Of a DNA stretch of 64,000 nucleotides, positions 25,505-33,970 are shown in pieces. How positions within the stretch are numbered: the stretch's first letter is position 1; each line of letters starts with the position of its first letter. The notes below the pieces were generated by a model. The model searched no databases. It was given only the letters and a program-made list of their open reading frames with translations, and had not been told where the DNA came from. The DNA comes from UBA6115 sp050952935 (lineage in GTDB: Bacteria > Bacillota > Clostridia > Christensenellales > Aristaeellaceae), in NCBI GenBank assembly GCA_050952935.1, contig JBMNLS010000002.1, positions 434,001 to 498,000 of the forward strand, read 5' to 3'. The position numbers and the translations under genes are program-made.

Positions 25505-27114
25505 TTTGAGTTTCCGTATTTTGCAATCTTCTGGTGCAATGAGCAGAGATTCTTGAGCCTCTGCATGGTAGAGGATGCGGTATTTCATTTTACAGAGCGA
25601 ATTTTCCAAAAAAAGGGAAGGTAAACAAGCCCTTGCGCGCGCCTATTCAGTTGTTGTATTTCAACATAGCAAAGGGAAGGATAACTGCCTGTATTTGGGC
25701 CGGCCTATGCGGAACCAGGCACGGATGCCTGTTTGTGCCCTGGCCAGAATGCGCTGGATACCCAACCCCATTCTATAAAGCAGAAAGGATATTTTGTGCT
25801 CCTGCTTCTGTCCATTTGCCTCGCGCGTCACGGCGCGCCTGAGCCTGGAGGTGTTTCTTTTGTCTGCCTGTGCGCACAAAAAGCCAATGGCCATGCTCAC
25901 AAACTGACTCAAGTGATTCATTGCCTTCAGCTTGCGCACCCGCATATCCTCAAACCCCAGGGTCGTCTTCTTGAAGCGGAAATGTTCCTCTATCCGCCAC
26001 CGCATGAAATACATCCGGACAACCTGCAGCGCGTCCTCCCTGTTTCTGACCGGGCGGTTGGTCAACAGCATCATGGGGGTATCTGACAGCCCATATACCA
26101 ATACTAACTTGAGCCATTTGCAGCTCGCGGTGATCTTGACATTGACACAGGTGACCCAGCATTCAGTCTTTTTGCCGCCATATAAGACCGGGCACTTAAA
26201 CTTGCCTTTGTATTTGTCCCTGAGCGTGGTCGACTTGAACCACTTGTTTTTACAGAACAGATTTCTGTTGCTGGTGACACGAACGATGAAGCTCTTTTCA
26301 TGCTCGTACATGAAAAGATATAGCTTGTTCATATCATAACCCCGGTCAAAGACATAGGTTGCTTTGGGGAAATAAGGGAAAACTTCTTTCAATGCCCGGA
26401 AGGTGATGTCGTTGACAGAGGTATAGTTTTTTGAGTGAGAGGAATGGATATGGGAATAGAGGCTGATAGGCTGACGGGTACGATGGCTCAGGGCAGTCAT
26501 TTCAGTCACATAATACCCATTCTTCAGCTTTTTATCTGCCGAAGAGCCATCTCTGACCGTTCCCATATCCTCAAAGGCTTTGCCATAGGGCTTGGTGATG
26601 TCCGTATCATCCACAAAGACAGGCCCCGTGTCCTGCGCGATGTTCCGGGCAAAGGACAGGTAATGATGGGTGAGTTCGGGGGGCATATCTTCTAACAGCT
26701 TTCGTGCCAAGCGTTCAACGGTGTTCTTTTTCAAGATATCTTCTTTGAGCACATCGGCAAAGCGGGAAAGAATGCAGCTGCTGGACGCGAGGATGCCGAA
26801 AAGCATATCAGCGGTAAACTTTTCCCAATCCCGTGGGAGGCCTTCACTCAGACGCCTGGCGAAGGTGATGATTTCCCTTTTGAGTTGATAGGTATCTGTG
26901 GTAGAATAACGCATGAGGAGCCTCCCTGGATTTGTTTAGTCGAGTTTTTGTTACAAATCAATTCTACTATGAAAAACAGGAAAGGTTCCTCATTTTCCGT
27001 CATAAATATGCCAGAATATTGACAAAAAAGACATGATTTGACAGTGACTTCCTCAAAACCCCTGAACCACCTGCAGCTCAATCAAAAAGTATAATCAGAA
27101 TACGGAAACTCAAG
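25505..27114 (-). mobile_element. IS4-family insertion sequence, copy 2 (1610 bp, inverted)
   Basis: Same length and ends as copy 1, in the opposite orientation. The flanking 8-bp repeat CTTTTTTC (25497-25504 and 27115-27122) is its own target duplication, distinct from that of copy 1. The two copies differ at only a few bases, so they moved recently or are kept alike by conversion. It sits between the lipoprotein gene and the -35 box of the sugar-binding protein promoter. Confidence 0.92.
25661..26914 (-). CDS. IS4-family DDE transposase (copy 2)
   Basis: A 417-aa transposase with the same DDE and YREK motifs as copy 1. Three residues differ (N-I-A-Q against D-I-G-E at about residues 90-93), along with silent differences. 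The reading frame is complete, so it may be active. ATG is preceded by GGGAGG. Confidence 0.93.
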   Translation of the reverse strand: MRYSTTDTYQLKREIITFARRLSEGLPRDWEKFTADMLFGILASSSCILSRFADVLKEDILKKNTVERLARKLLEDMPPELTHHYLSFARNIAQDTGPVFVDDTDITKPYGKAFEDMGTVRDGSSADKKLKNGYYVTEMTALSHRTRQPISLYSHIHSSHSKNYTSVNDITFRALKEVFPYFPKATYVFDRGYDMNKLYLFMYEHEKSFIVRVTSNRNLFCKNKWFKSTTLRDKYKGKFKCPVLYGGKKTECWVTCVNVKITASCKWLKLVLVYGLSDTPMMLLTNRPVRNREDALQVVRMYFMRWRIEEHFRFKKTTLGFEDMRVRKLKAMNHLSQFVSMAIGFLCAQADKRNTSRLRRAVTREANGQKQEHKISFLLYRMGLGIQRILARAQTGIRAWFRIGRPKYRQLSFPLLC

Positions 27115-27125
27115 CTTTTTTCGTG

Positions 27126-27154
27126 TTGAAAAGGCGTTGCATATATGCTAAGAT
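27126..27154 (+). promoter_or_regulatory. Promoter of first xylose-type binding protein gene
   Basis: TTGAAA (27126-27131), 17-bp spacer, TAAGAT (27149-27154). The IS target duplication ends 3 bp upstream of the -35 box, so upstream regulatory sequence has been separated from it. Confidence 0.55.
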
Positions 27155-27234
27155 AAGGGTGGAAAAACTGCACACCCAAATCTGAAGCATAAGGCGGTTA
27201 TGGCCTTATCAATAATAAAAAAGGAGATTGTTTT

Positions 27235-28287
27235 ATGAAGAAATTTGTATCCCTGCTCCTGACTGCTGTGATGATTCTGTCTGTGGGTTCCGCCCTTGCC
27301 GCTGGCAAGGTAGGCGTGGCCATGCCCACCAACTCCCTCCAACGCTGGAACCAGGACGGCGCCAACATGAAGGCCCAGCTGGAAAAAGCCGGCTATGAAG
27401 TGGATCTTCAGTACGCCAACAACGACGTAGCCACCCAGGTCAGCCAGATTGAGAACATGATTCTAAACGGCGCCCAGGTCCTGGTGATCGCCTCCATCGA
27501 CGGCTCTGCCCTGGGCACGGTGCTGCAGACCGCCAAGGACAATGACATCAAGGTCATCGCCTATGACAGGATGCTCACCGACACCCCCAATGTGGACTAT
27601 TACGCTACCTTTGACAACTACAAAGTAGGCACCATCCAGGGCCTGTTCTTGGAAGAAAAGCTGGACCTTAAAAACGCCGAAGGCCCCTTCAACTTTGAGT
27701 TATTCGCGGGCTCACCGGATGACTCCAATGCCCGCTATTTCCATGCTGGCGCCTGGGACATCCTGAAGCCTTACTACGAGGCGGGCAAAATCAAGGTTAA
27801 ATCCGGCCAGACTGATTTTGAGACCATCGCCATCCTAGGCTGGGGCACGGACGACGCCCAGGCCCGCATGGACAACCTGCTGACGGGCTATGCCGATGGC
27901 ACCAAGCTGGACGCGGTGCTCTCCCCCAACGACTCCCTGGCGCTGGGCATCACCAACTCCCTCCAGGCTGCCGGCTATACGCTGGAGAACTTCCCCATCG
28001 TTACCGGGCAGGACTGCGACGTGACCAACACCAAGAACATCATCCTGGGCTACCAAGCCATGAGCGTGTTCAAGGACACCCGTACCCTGGCGGAGCAGGT
28101 GGTGAAGATGGTGGATGCCATCCTCAAGGGCGAGGAGGTGCCGGTGAACGACACCACCACCTATGACAACGGCGTGTTTGTGATTCCTTCCTTCCTGTGC
28201 GACCCCGTGTTCGCTGACAAGGACAACTACAAAGCATTGCTGATTGACTCCGGCTACTACACTGAGGAGCAGCTGAAGGTCGACTGA
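27235..28287 (+). CDS. CUT2 sugar-binding protein, xylose/ChvE type (copy 1)
   Basis: A 350-aa exported binding protein related to XylF/ChvE. The signal peptide ends near A-L-A-A-G-K. The mature protein has M-P-T-N-S-L-Q-R-W-N-Q-D-G, the family's sugar-contact start, then I-A-Y-D-R-M and a late G-Q-D-C-D-V. No lipobox is seen. It has its own promoter and a strong terminator, so it is expressed alone. The paralogue at 31294 shares most of the sequence and precedes the matching ATPase and permease, so this copy most likely feeds the same transporter. AAAGGAG precedes the ATG. Confidence 0.9.
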   Translation: MKKFVSLLLTAVMILSVGSALAAGKVGVAMPTNSLQRWNQDGANMKAQLEKAGYEVDLQYANNDVATQVSQIENMILNGAQVLVIASIDGSALGTVLQTAKDNDIKVIAYDRMLTDTPNVDYYATFDNYKVGTIQGLFLEEKLDLKNAEGPFNFELFAGSPDDSNARYFHAGAWDILKPYYEAGKIKVKSGQTDFETIAILGWGTDDAQARMDNLLTGYADGTKLDAVLSPNDSLALGITNSLQAAGYTLENFPIVTGQDCDVTNTKNIILGYQAMSVFKDTRTLAEQVVKMVDAILKGEEVPVNDTTTYDNGVFVIPSFLCDPVFADKDNYKALLIDSGYYTEEQLKVD

Positions 28288-28303
28288 TCGTCATTTTAAC
28301 TGG

Positions 28304-28331
28304 CCCCGAGAAAAAATTCTCGGGGTTTTTT
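28304..28331 (+). terminator. Terminator after first xylose-type binding protein gene
   Basis: CCCCGAGAA (28304-28312) pairs with TTCTCGGGG (28317-28325), followed by six T. Confidence 0.92.
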
Positions 28332-28397
28332 GTTGTGTGCTTTGGTAAACAAAACCACCAAACAGTTGAAACAAAAACTTTGTAGAATTACTGACTT

Positions 28398-28464
28398 ATA
28401 CTGATTCCAATCTTTGTTGCATCGTCGCGCCGGATCTTTTATCGTCCTGCTTCGTCAGTATTAT
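28398..28464. repeat. Short dispersed repeat, copy B
   Basis: It starts ATACTGATTCCAATC and ends TCAGTATTAT, with inverted ends like copy A at 791-824, but has a longer interior that includes GTCGCGCCGGATC. It is intergenic, between the terminator at 28304 and the lacI promoter. Confidence 0.5.
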
Positions 28465-28518
28465 GAGAGATTTGTAAAGCACTTTTATAGTATGTGTCAT
28501 TCATTTTGTTAATTGTAC

Positions 28519-28546
28519 TTGACATATATGGTTAATATGATAATAT
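28519..28546 (+). promoter_or_regulatory. Promoter of the lacI/M24 genes
   Basis: TTGACA (28519-28524), 16-bp spacer, TAATAT (28541-28546). A LacI-type palindrome lies just downstream. Confidence 0.7.
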
Positions 28547-28555
28547 AGACACAAG

Positions 28556-28567
28556 TGAACCGTTTCA
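28556..28567 (+). promoter_or_regulatory. LacI-family operator (probable autoregulation)
   Basis: TGAACCGTTTCA fits TGAA-N-CG-N-TTCA, a palindrome with the central CG typical of LacI-family sites. It begins 10 bp after the -10 box, over the transcription start, so repressor binding would stop transcription of its own gene. No clear second copy was seen before 27235 or 31294. Confidence 0.65.
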
Positions 28568-28603
28568 TTTTTGGCAGATATGGAGAATTTTTGGAAAAGC
28601 GAC

Positions 28604-29641
28604 ATGAAGAAAAATGCGACTTTAATTGACGTGGCAATGCTTTCGGGCGTATCTGTGGGTACTGTTTCGAAATTTCTGAATGGCGGAAATGTAAAAAAAG
28701 CGAATCGTATTAGTATTCAGAATGCCATTGAGGTTTTGGATTACTCACCTAATCATGTAGCTCGTAATTTTGCTCGGGGAAAGTCGAATGTTGTTACTCT
28801 GTTCATTCTGATGGAAAGTCCAATTGTTTCTTCTACATGGGTTCATGAGCAACCGATCATCCAGGCGATCACTGATGCCATAAGGACAACGGAATATTGT
28901 ATGCAAATGCGCATTGCTTCCATAGAAGACAGCCTTGCCAATAAACAAGAGATCGAGGAGATCATCAGAAGCAGAATCGCTGATGGGATAATTCTCCTCT
29001 CTGCTTGGGAAATTGACCGGACGATTATTGCTACGCTGGACTATCACAATTTTCCCTTTGTAATGATTGGTTCTGGAGAGGATACAAAAAGAGGTGAATT
29101 GGTTGATTTTGATAACTCAGCGCCTATTTACTCCTTGGTATCCCAGCTATGCGAACTTGGCCATCGGCGCTTTGCATTGATTGGGGGATTCAGAGAACAG
29201 ATTCATATGATGAAGCGAGAAAAGGGGTTCAGGAAAGCACTGAAGGATGCAGGGATTGAAGTTAATGAAGAAATGATTCGTTTTGGTGATTATAGCCTTG
29301 AAAGCGGGTTTCAACTAACTGCAAAGATGTTATGCCAGACTAATCCCCCTACCGCCATCATTTGCGGCAACGATAACGTTGCAGCCGGTGCCATAAAGGC
29401 GATCAGGAAAGCAGGGTTACGGATTCCCGAGGATATTTCAGTCAGTGGTTTTGATGACAGTGTGATTTCTGAGGCAGTGGACCCTACAATTACCACAGTG
29501 CGTCCGCCTGCTTACGAGCTTGGAAAGGTGGCCTTCACTCAATTGCACATGAAGTTGGGAAATGCATCCTATTCTATTCCCAATATCATTTTAGATAGTA
29601 CCCTGTTACTGAAAGAATCGACCGCGAAATGCAAAAAATAA
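28604..29641 (+). CDS. LacI family transcriptional regulator
   Basis: A 345-aa regulator. The helix-turn-helix reads L-I-D-V-A-M-L-S-G-V-S-V-G-T-V-S-K-F-L-N and is followed by a sugar-binding-like core with I-C-G-N-D-N-V-A-A-G and V-S-G-F-D-D-S. Upstream in-frame starts (28571, 28580) exist, but the ATG at 28604 gives the usual LacI N-terminus and has GGAAAA upstream. The gene is clearly lower in GC than the neighbouring sugar genes, as are the next two genes. It probably controls this sugar locus and itself. Confidence 0.92.
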   Translation: MKKNATLIDVAMLSGVSVGTVSKFLNGGNVKKANRISIQNAIEVLDYSPNHVARNFARGKSNVVTLFILMESPIVSSTWVHEQPIIQAITDAIRTTEYCMQMRIASIEDSLANKQEIEEIIRSRIADGIILLSAWEIDRTIIATLDYHNFPFVMIGSGEDTKRGELVDFDNSAPIYSLVSQLCELGHRRFALIGGFREQIHMMKREKGFRKALKDAGIEVNEEMIRFGDYSLESGFQLTAKMLCQTNPPTAIICGNDNVAAGAIKAIRKAGLRIPEDISVSGFDDSVISEAVDPTITTVRPPAYELGKVAFTQLHMKLGNASYSIPNIILDSTLLLKESTAKCKK

Positions 29642-29656
29642 TATTGGAGGATCGAG

Positions 29657-31048
29657 ATGATGAGAAAAGTAATGCGAAAGAGAATCAATCAACTTCCAAA
29701 CTTGGGAGAAAAGCTGGATATCCGGGCAATCCCAGTATTGAGCCCCAGCGATTATCAATCCCGTGTGACCCGCATTCAGGACAGAATGGGCAGCTATACG
29801 CATCTGGTTATTTATGGGGATCGAGAGCATTTTTCCAATATGGAATACTTCACCGGATTTGATCCCCGGTTTGAGGAGGCGCTGTTGGTTATTCCCAGGA
29901 AAGGGATACCTTCAATTATCGTGGGAAACGAGGGAGACATATACTCCGATATGATTGGCTATGAAATTAACAAGTATGTATATACGCCATTCAGTCTGCC
30001 GGGGCAACCGCGCCATCCAGCCCACTCACTGGAGAGCATCCTTAAGGAAATAGGTTTGGGCGAATCATCCCATGTGGGACTTATTGGATGGAAGGTATTC
30101 TCTTTGGAAGATGGTGTAAACCCTGAAACAACCTATGATTTCCCGTTTTTCATTATGGAAAGCCTTCTGAAAATTGTTCCCTTGTCCAACATCAGCAATG
30201 CCATTGAGTTGATGGTAGGGCTGGACGCGGGCGCAAGAATAACTTTAGGAACCAAAGAACTGTTGCTCAGTGAAATCGCTGGCACATTGTCCTCACGCAA
30301 CACATATCAGGTCATAAAAAACCTTAGGGAAGGAATGACAGAGATTGAGGCGTCACAACACCTCAACATCTCCGGTATCCCGCTGAGCGTGCATCCGAAT
30401 GTGAATTTCGGAAAAAATCTGACATATGGTTTAGCAAGCCCACAGGCCGGCACAAAACTGAAGTATGGGGATGTCGTGGGCATCGGAATGGCTTACCGCC
30501 GTACACTCATCCACAAAGTTGGTTATTACATTGACAATCCTGAAGATGAGCCGGCGGAGCGGAAGGAATTTTATGACATCTACTTCAGGTCAATCGCTGC
30601 TTGGTACGAGACGCTGCGCATTGGTGTAAGTGGTGGGGAGATGTATGATGCAGTCAAGGAGCAAATGGGAGAGTTGGCAGCGTTTGGGGTCAGTTTGAAC
30701 CCAGGTCACCTTATTCACACTGATGAGTGGACAAACACACCGTTCCAACCGAACTGTAAGTCGATCATGCGTTCGGGCATGATGATTCAATGTGATTTTA
30801 CTGCCGCTAGAGCGGAGGAAAATTTGATTGCACATGCGGAGGACGGTGTGGTATTGGCAGATGCAAAAATGCGGGATGATATCGCTGCAAGCTCTCCAGC
30901 CGCCTGGCGGCGCATTCAGGAGCGCAGAGCGTTCATGCAAAAGGAACTCGGGATCAGCCTGTCCGAAGATGTGCTTCCGACCTCTGATTTGCAGGGAGTT
31001 ATATTCCCATATATGGGGGATTTGAACACGGTTCTGTCTTTTGAATAG
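29657..31048 (+). CDS. M24-like (creatinase/Xaa-Pro peptidase fold) protein, metal ligands not evident
   Basis: A 463-aa cytoplasmic protein with the two-domain plan of M24B peptidases: a creatinase-like N-domain (about 30-190) and a pita-bread C-domain. The segment that normally carries the two Asp ligands reads G-D-V-V-G-I-G-M-A-Y-R-R and then H-K-V-G-Y-Y, without them. G-H-L-I-H and E-D-G-V-V-L are near the usual His and Glu sites. It may therefore be metal-free, like creatinase, or inactive. GGAGG precedes the ATG; the gene is 15 bp after lacI and likely cotranscribed. Substrate unknown. Confidence 0.75.
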   Translation: MMRKVMRKRINQLPNLGEKLDIRAIPVLSPSDYQSRVTRIQDRMGSYTHLVIYGDREHFSNMEYFTGFDPRFEEALLVIPRKGIPSIIVGNEGDIYSDMIGYEINKYVYTPFSLPGQPRHPAHSLESILKEIGLGESSHVGLIGWKVFSLEDGVNPETTYDFPFFIMESLLKIVPLSNISNAIELMVGLDAGARITLGTKELLLSEIAGTLSSRNTYQVIKNLREGMTEIEASQHLNISGIPLSVHPNVNFGKNLTYGLASPQAGTKLKYGDVVGIGMAYRRTLIHKVGYYIDNPEDEPAERKEFYDIYFRSIAAWYETLRIGVSGGEMYDAVKEQMGELAAFGVSLNPGHLIHTDEWTNTPFQPNCKSIMRSGMMIQCDFTAARAEENLIAHAEDGVVLADAKMRDDIAASSPAAWRRIQERRAFMQKELGISLSEDVLPTSDLQGVIFPYMGDLNTVLSFE

Positions 31049-31196
31049 GTTTAGAGTTCATATGTGAAACCCAAATAAGTATGATACCTGATAACAGATG
31101 GGATTCTAATATTAAAAATAGAGATAAAGGGGGGGAGACATATCATCAACATGTGACACAGGATCTATTGGTGAAGAATGACGCAGATAATGCAAG

Positions 31197-31225
31197 TTGA
31201 CATTCTGCAATAAACATGCTTTAAT
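31197..31225 (+). promoter_or_regulatory. Promoter of the second xylose-type ABC operon
   Basis: TTGACA (31197-31202), 17-bp spacer, TTTAAT (31220-31225), 68 bp before the binding-protein start. The remaining part of the 245-bp gap after the M24-like gene shows no recognised feature. Confidence 0.65.
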
Positions 31226-31293
31226 TTTGGCAAAAGATCCTTGTCTGTTAGCAGGTGTGTTTTACAAATTAATTAATAGAAGAGGAGATTTTA

Positions 31294-32343
31294 ATGAAAA
31301 AATTACTTTTAATATTGATATCCCTTGTACTGATGTTTGCCATTGGTTCCGCTTCAGCGGCTAAGGTGGGCATTGTCATGCCAACAAACGCGCTGCAAAG
31401 ATGGAATCAAGATGGCGGTCATATGAAAAGTCTCATGGAGGATTTGGGCCACGAAGTGGATTTGCAATACTCAAACAACGATGTTGCCCTGCAAATTTCA
31501 CAATTAGAAAATATGGTGCTGGGTGGCTGTGAGGTGCTCGTGATTGCCTCCATTGATGGTTCATCTCTGGGTAATCTGCTTGCACATGCAAAGAGTGAGG
31601 GTATTGCTGTTATTGCCTATGACCGCATGCTGACAAACACACCCGATGTGGATTATTTAGCGACATTTGACAACTATAAAGTAGGAGCAATTCAAGCAAA
31701 ATTTATTGAAGACAGGCTTGATCTTGCCAATACGGATAAAGTATATAACTTTGAACTGTTTGCCGGATCACCTGATGATGCCACGGCGCGCTTCTTCCAT
31801 GCGGGGGCGTGGGACATTCTGGAACCCTATTATGAAGCGGGTAAATTTGTCGTAAAATCTGATCAAACCAGTTTTGAAGCCATTGCAACGCTGTATTATG
31901 CAACTGACAATGCACAGGCACGCATGGACAACTTGTTGACCCAATATGCCGATGGAACCCCGCTGCACTGCGTGTTGAGCCCAAACGATTCTATAGCGCT
32001 TGGGGTTGCGAACTCGCTTGAAGCAGCAGGCTTTACTCAAGAAACATGGCCGATTATCACAGGCCAGGATTGCGACATTCCCAATGTAAAGAACATCATT
32101 GCAGGAAAGCAGGCGATGTCTGTCTTCAAGGATACGCGCACCTTGGCTGCTCAAGTGGTGGATATGGTCACTGCCATTCTGGAAGGGAAGGAAGTGCCTG
32201 TCAATGATACGACATCCTATCATAATGGCGTGAAGTATATTCCCACAAATCTGAGCGATCCTGTGTTCGCCGACAAGGACAACTACAGGGAACTGTTGAT
32301 TGACTCCGGCTACTATACCGAGGAGCAACTGAAAGTCGACTGA
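31294..32343 (+). CDS. CUT2 sugar-binding protein, xylose/ChvE type (copy 2)
   Basis: A 349-aa exported binding protein, paralogue of the one at 27235, with the same M-P-T-N-A-L-Q-R-W-N-Q-D-G start and an almost identical C-terminus (D-P-V-F-A-D-K-D-N-Y, then G-Y-Y-T-E-E-Q-L-K-V-D). Most of the gene is lower in GC than copy 1. The last 80-90 bp, however, are very close to copy 1 at the DNA level, which suggests recombination. It has its own promoter and is followed by a stem-loop and the ATPase and permease genes. Confidence 0.9.
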   Translation: MKKLLLILISLVLMFAIGSASAAKVGIVMPTNALQRWNQDGGHMKSLMEDLGHEVDLQYSNNDVALQISQLENMVLGGCEVLVIASIDGSSLGNLLAHAKSEGIAVIAYDRMLTNTPDVDYLATFDNYKVGAIQAKFIEDRLDLANTDKVYNFELFAGSPDDATARFFHAGAWDILEPYYEAGKFVVKSDQTSFEAIATLYYATDNAQARMDNLLTQYADGTPLHCVLSPNDSIALGVANSLEAAGFTQETWPIITGQDCDIPNVKNIIAGKQAMSVFKDTRTLAAQVVDMVTAILEGKEVPVNDTTSYHNGVKYIPTNLSDPVFADKDNYRELLIDSGYYTEEQLKVD

Positions 32344-32360
32344 TTCAACTCATTTTTTCC

Positions 32361-32393
32361 GGGGAAGGGCGGTGGCAAATACCGCCTTTCCCC
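32361..32393 (+). other. Intercistronic stem-loop after second binding protein gene
   Basis: GGGGAAGGGCGGT (32361-32373) pairs with ACCGCCTTTCCCC (32381-32393) with one wobble. No T-run follows. It probably protects the binding-protein mRNA or attenuates read-through into the ATPase gene, as proposed for 3735-3759. Confidence 0.65.
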
Positions 32394-32422
32394 AACATAC
32401 CGCATCAAAAGGGGGATAGAGC

Positions 32423-33970
32423 ATGGCGGAAGCGCTGCTTGAAATGCGCGGCATTACAAAGACCTTCCCGGGGGTGAAGGCGCTGGACAATGTGAACCTC
32501 ACGGTGCAGGAAGGTGAGATCCACGCCATCGTGGGGGAGAACGGCGCCGGCAAGTCAACGCTGATGAATGTGCTATCAGGCGTTTATCCCTATGGCTCCT
32601 ACGAGGGGGATATTTTCTTTGAGGGCCAGGAATGTCGGTTCATGAACATCAAGGATTCTGAGCGGCTGGGGATTGTCATCATCCACCAGGAGCTGGCGCT
32701 GGTGCCCTACCTGTCCATTGGGGAAAACATGTTTTTAGGCAACGAGCAGACGGGCTTTGGCGGCATCAACTGGGACCTTACCTATCAAAACGCTGAGGCG
32801 CATATGCGGGAGGTGGGCCTGAACGAATCAGCCAGAACCCTCATCAAGGACATCGGTATGGGCAAGCAGCAGTTGGTGGAAATTGCCAAGGCGCTGACCA
32901 AAAACGTGAAGCTTCTGATTCTGGATGAGCCCACCAGTTCGCTTAACGATGAGGATAGTTTGAACCTGCTGAACCTGCTCAAGAAGTTCAGGGAGGAACG
33001 CGGCATTACCAGCATTATGATCTCCCATAAGCTAAACGAAATAGCTTATGTGGCGGATAAGATCACCATTCTTCGGGACGGCAGCACCATTGAGACGCTG
33101 GATAATACCCACGGCAAGGTGGCTGAGCCCCGCATTATCAAAGGCATGGTGGGCCGGGAGATGGTGGATCGTTTCCCCAAGCGGGTGCCCGACATCGGCG
33201 AGAAGGCGCTTGAAATTGAAAACTGGACGGTGTTTCATCCCCTGTATACTGAACGCAAGGTTGTGGACAATGTGTCCATCAATGTGCGCCGGGGCGAGGT
33301 GGTGGGCATCGCCGGGCTGATAGGCGCGGGGCGGACAGAGCTGTGCCAGTCGGTATTTGGCCGGGTATATGGCACCAAGATTTCGGGTACTGTCAAAAAG
33401 GACGGACAGGAGCTGGTGCTTGGCAGCGCTGCGGATGCCATCGCCCACGGCTTTGCCTACATCACCGAGGATCGGAAGGGGGATGGCCTGGTGCTCTCCA
33501 ACTCCATCACCCATAACATCACCCTGCCCAGGCTGGAGCTGGTGAGCAGCCGGGGTATCATCGACAAGGATCAGGAGCGGCACGCGGCGGAGGATTACCG
33601 GGAGAAGCTGGGCATCCGTGCGCCGGATGTGGAACAGTTTGTGGGCAACCTTTCCGGTGGCAACCAGCAAAAAGTTCTGGTGGGCAAATGGATGTTTGCG
33701 CAGCCCGATATCATGATGCTGGATGAGCCCACCCGGGGCGTGGATGTGGGCGCCAAGTATGAAATATACGGCATCATCAACCAACTGGTGAGCGAAGGCA
33801 AGGCGGTGCTGATGATATCCTCAGAGCTTCCGGAGCTTCTGGGCATGTGTGACCGCATTTATGTGATGGTGGAAGGCCGCATGGTGGGCGAGCTGCCGCG
33901 GGCAGATGCTTCTCAGGAGGTCATCATGGACATGATAATGCAGGCGTCAAAGGGGGCACAAACCATATGA
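32423..33970 (+). CDS. CUT2 sugar ABC double ATPase, xylose type
   Basis: A 515-aa ATPase with two nucleotide-binding domains, of the XylG/GguA/MglA type. The N-domain has Walker A G-E-N-G-A-G-K-S-T and Walker B L-I-L-D-E-P-T. The C-domain has the degenerate G-L-I-G-A-G-R-T-E, L-S-G-G-N-Q-Q-K and M-L-D-E-P-T-R-G-V-D-V-G. It overlaps the permease gene by 4 bp and powers uptake of the sugar bound by the XylF-like proteins. Confidence 0.94.
   Translation: MAEALLEMRGITKTFPGVKALDNVNLTVQEGEIHAIVGENGAGKSTLMNVLSGVYPYGSYEGDIFFEGQECRFMNIKDSERLGIVIIHQELALVPYLSIGENMFLGNEQTGFGGINWDLTYQNAEAHMREVGLNESARTLIKDIGMGKQQLVEIAKALTKNVKLLILDEPTSSLNDEDSLNLLNLLKKFREERGITSIMISHKLNEIAYVADKITILRDGSTIETLDNTHGKVAEPRIIKGMVGREMVDRFPKRVPDIGEKALEIENWTVFHPLYTERKVVDNVSINVRRGEVVGIAGLIGAGRTELCQSVFGRVYGTKISGTVKKDGQELVLGSAADAIAHGFAYITEDRKGDGLVLSNSITHNITLPRLELVSSRGIIDKDQERHAAEDYREKLGIRAPDVEQFVGNLSGGNQQKVLVGKWMFAQPDIMMLDEPTRGVDVGAKYEIYGIINQLVSEGKAVLMISSELPELLGMCDRIYVMVEGRMVGELPRADASQEVIMDMIMQASKGAQTI

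Noticed and set aside
7567..27114. A composite transposon made of the two IS copies and the 16-kb cargo
   Set aside because: Each IS has its own adjoining target duplication and the outer flanks do not match, so they inserted separately.
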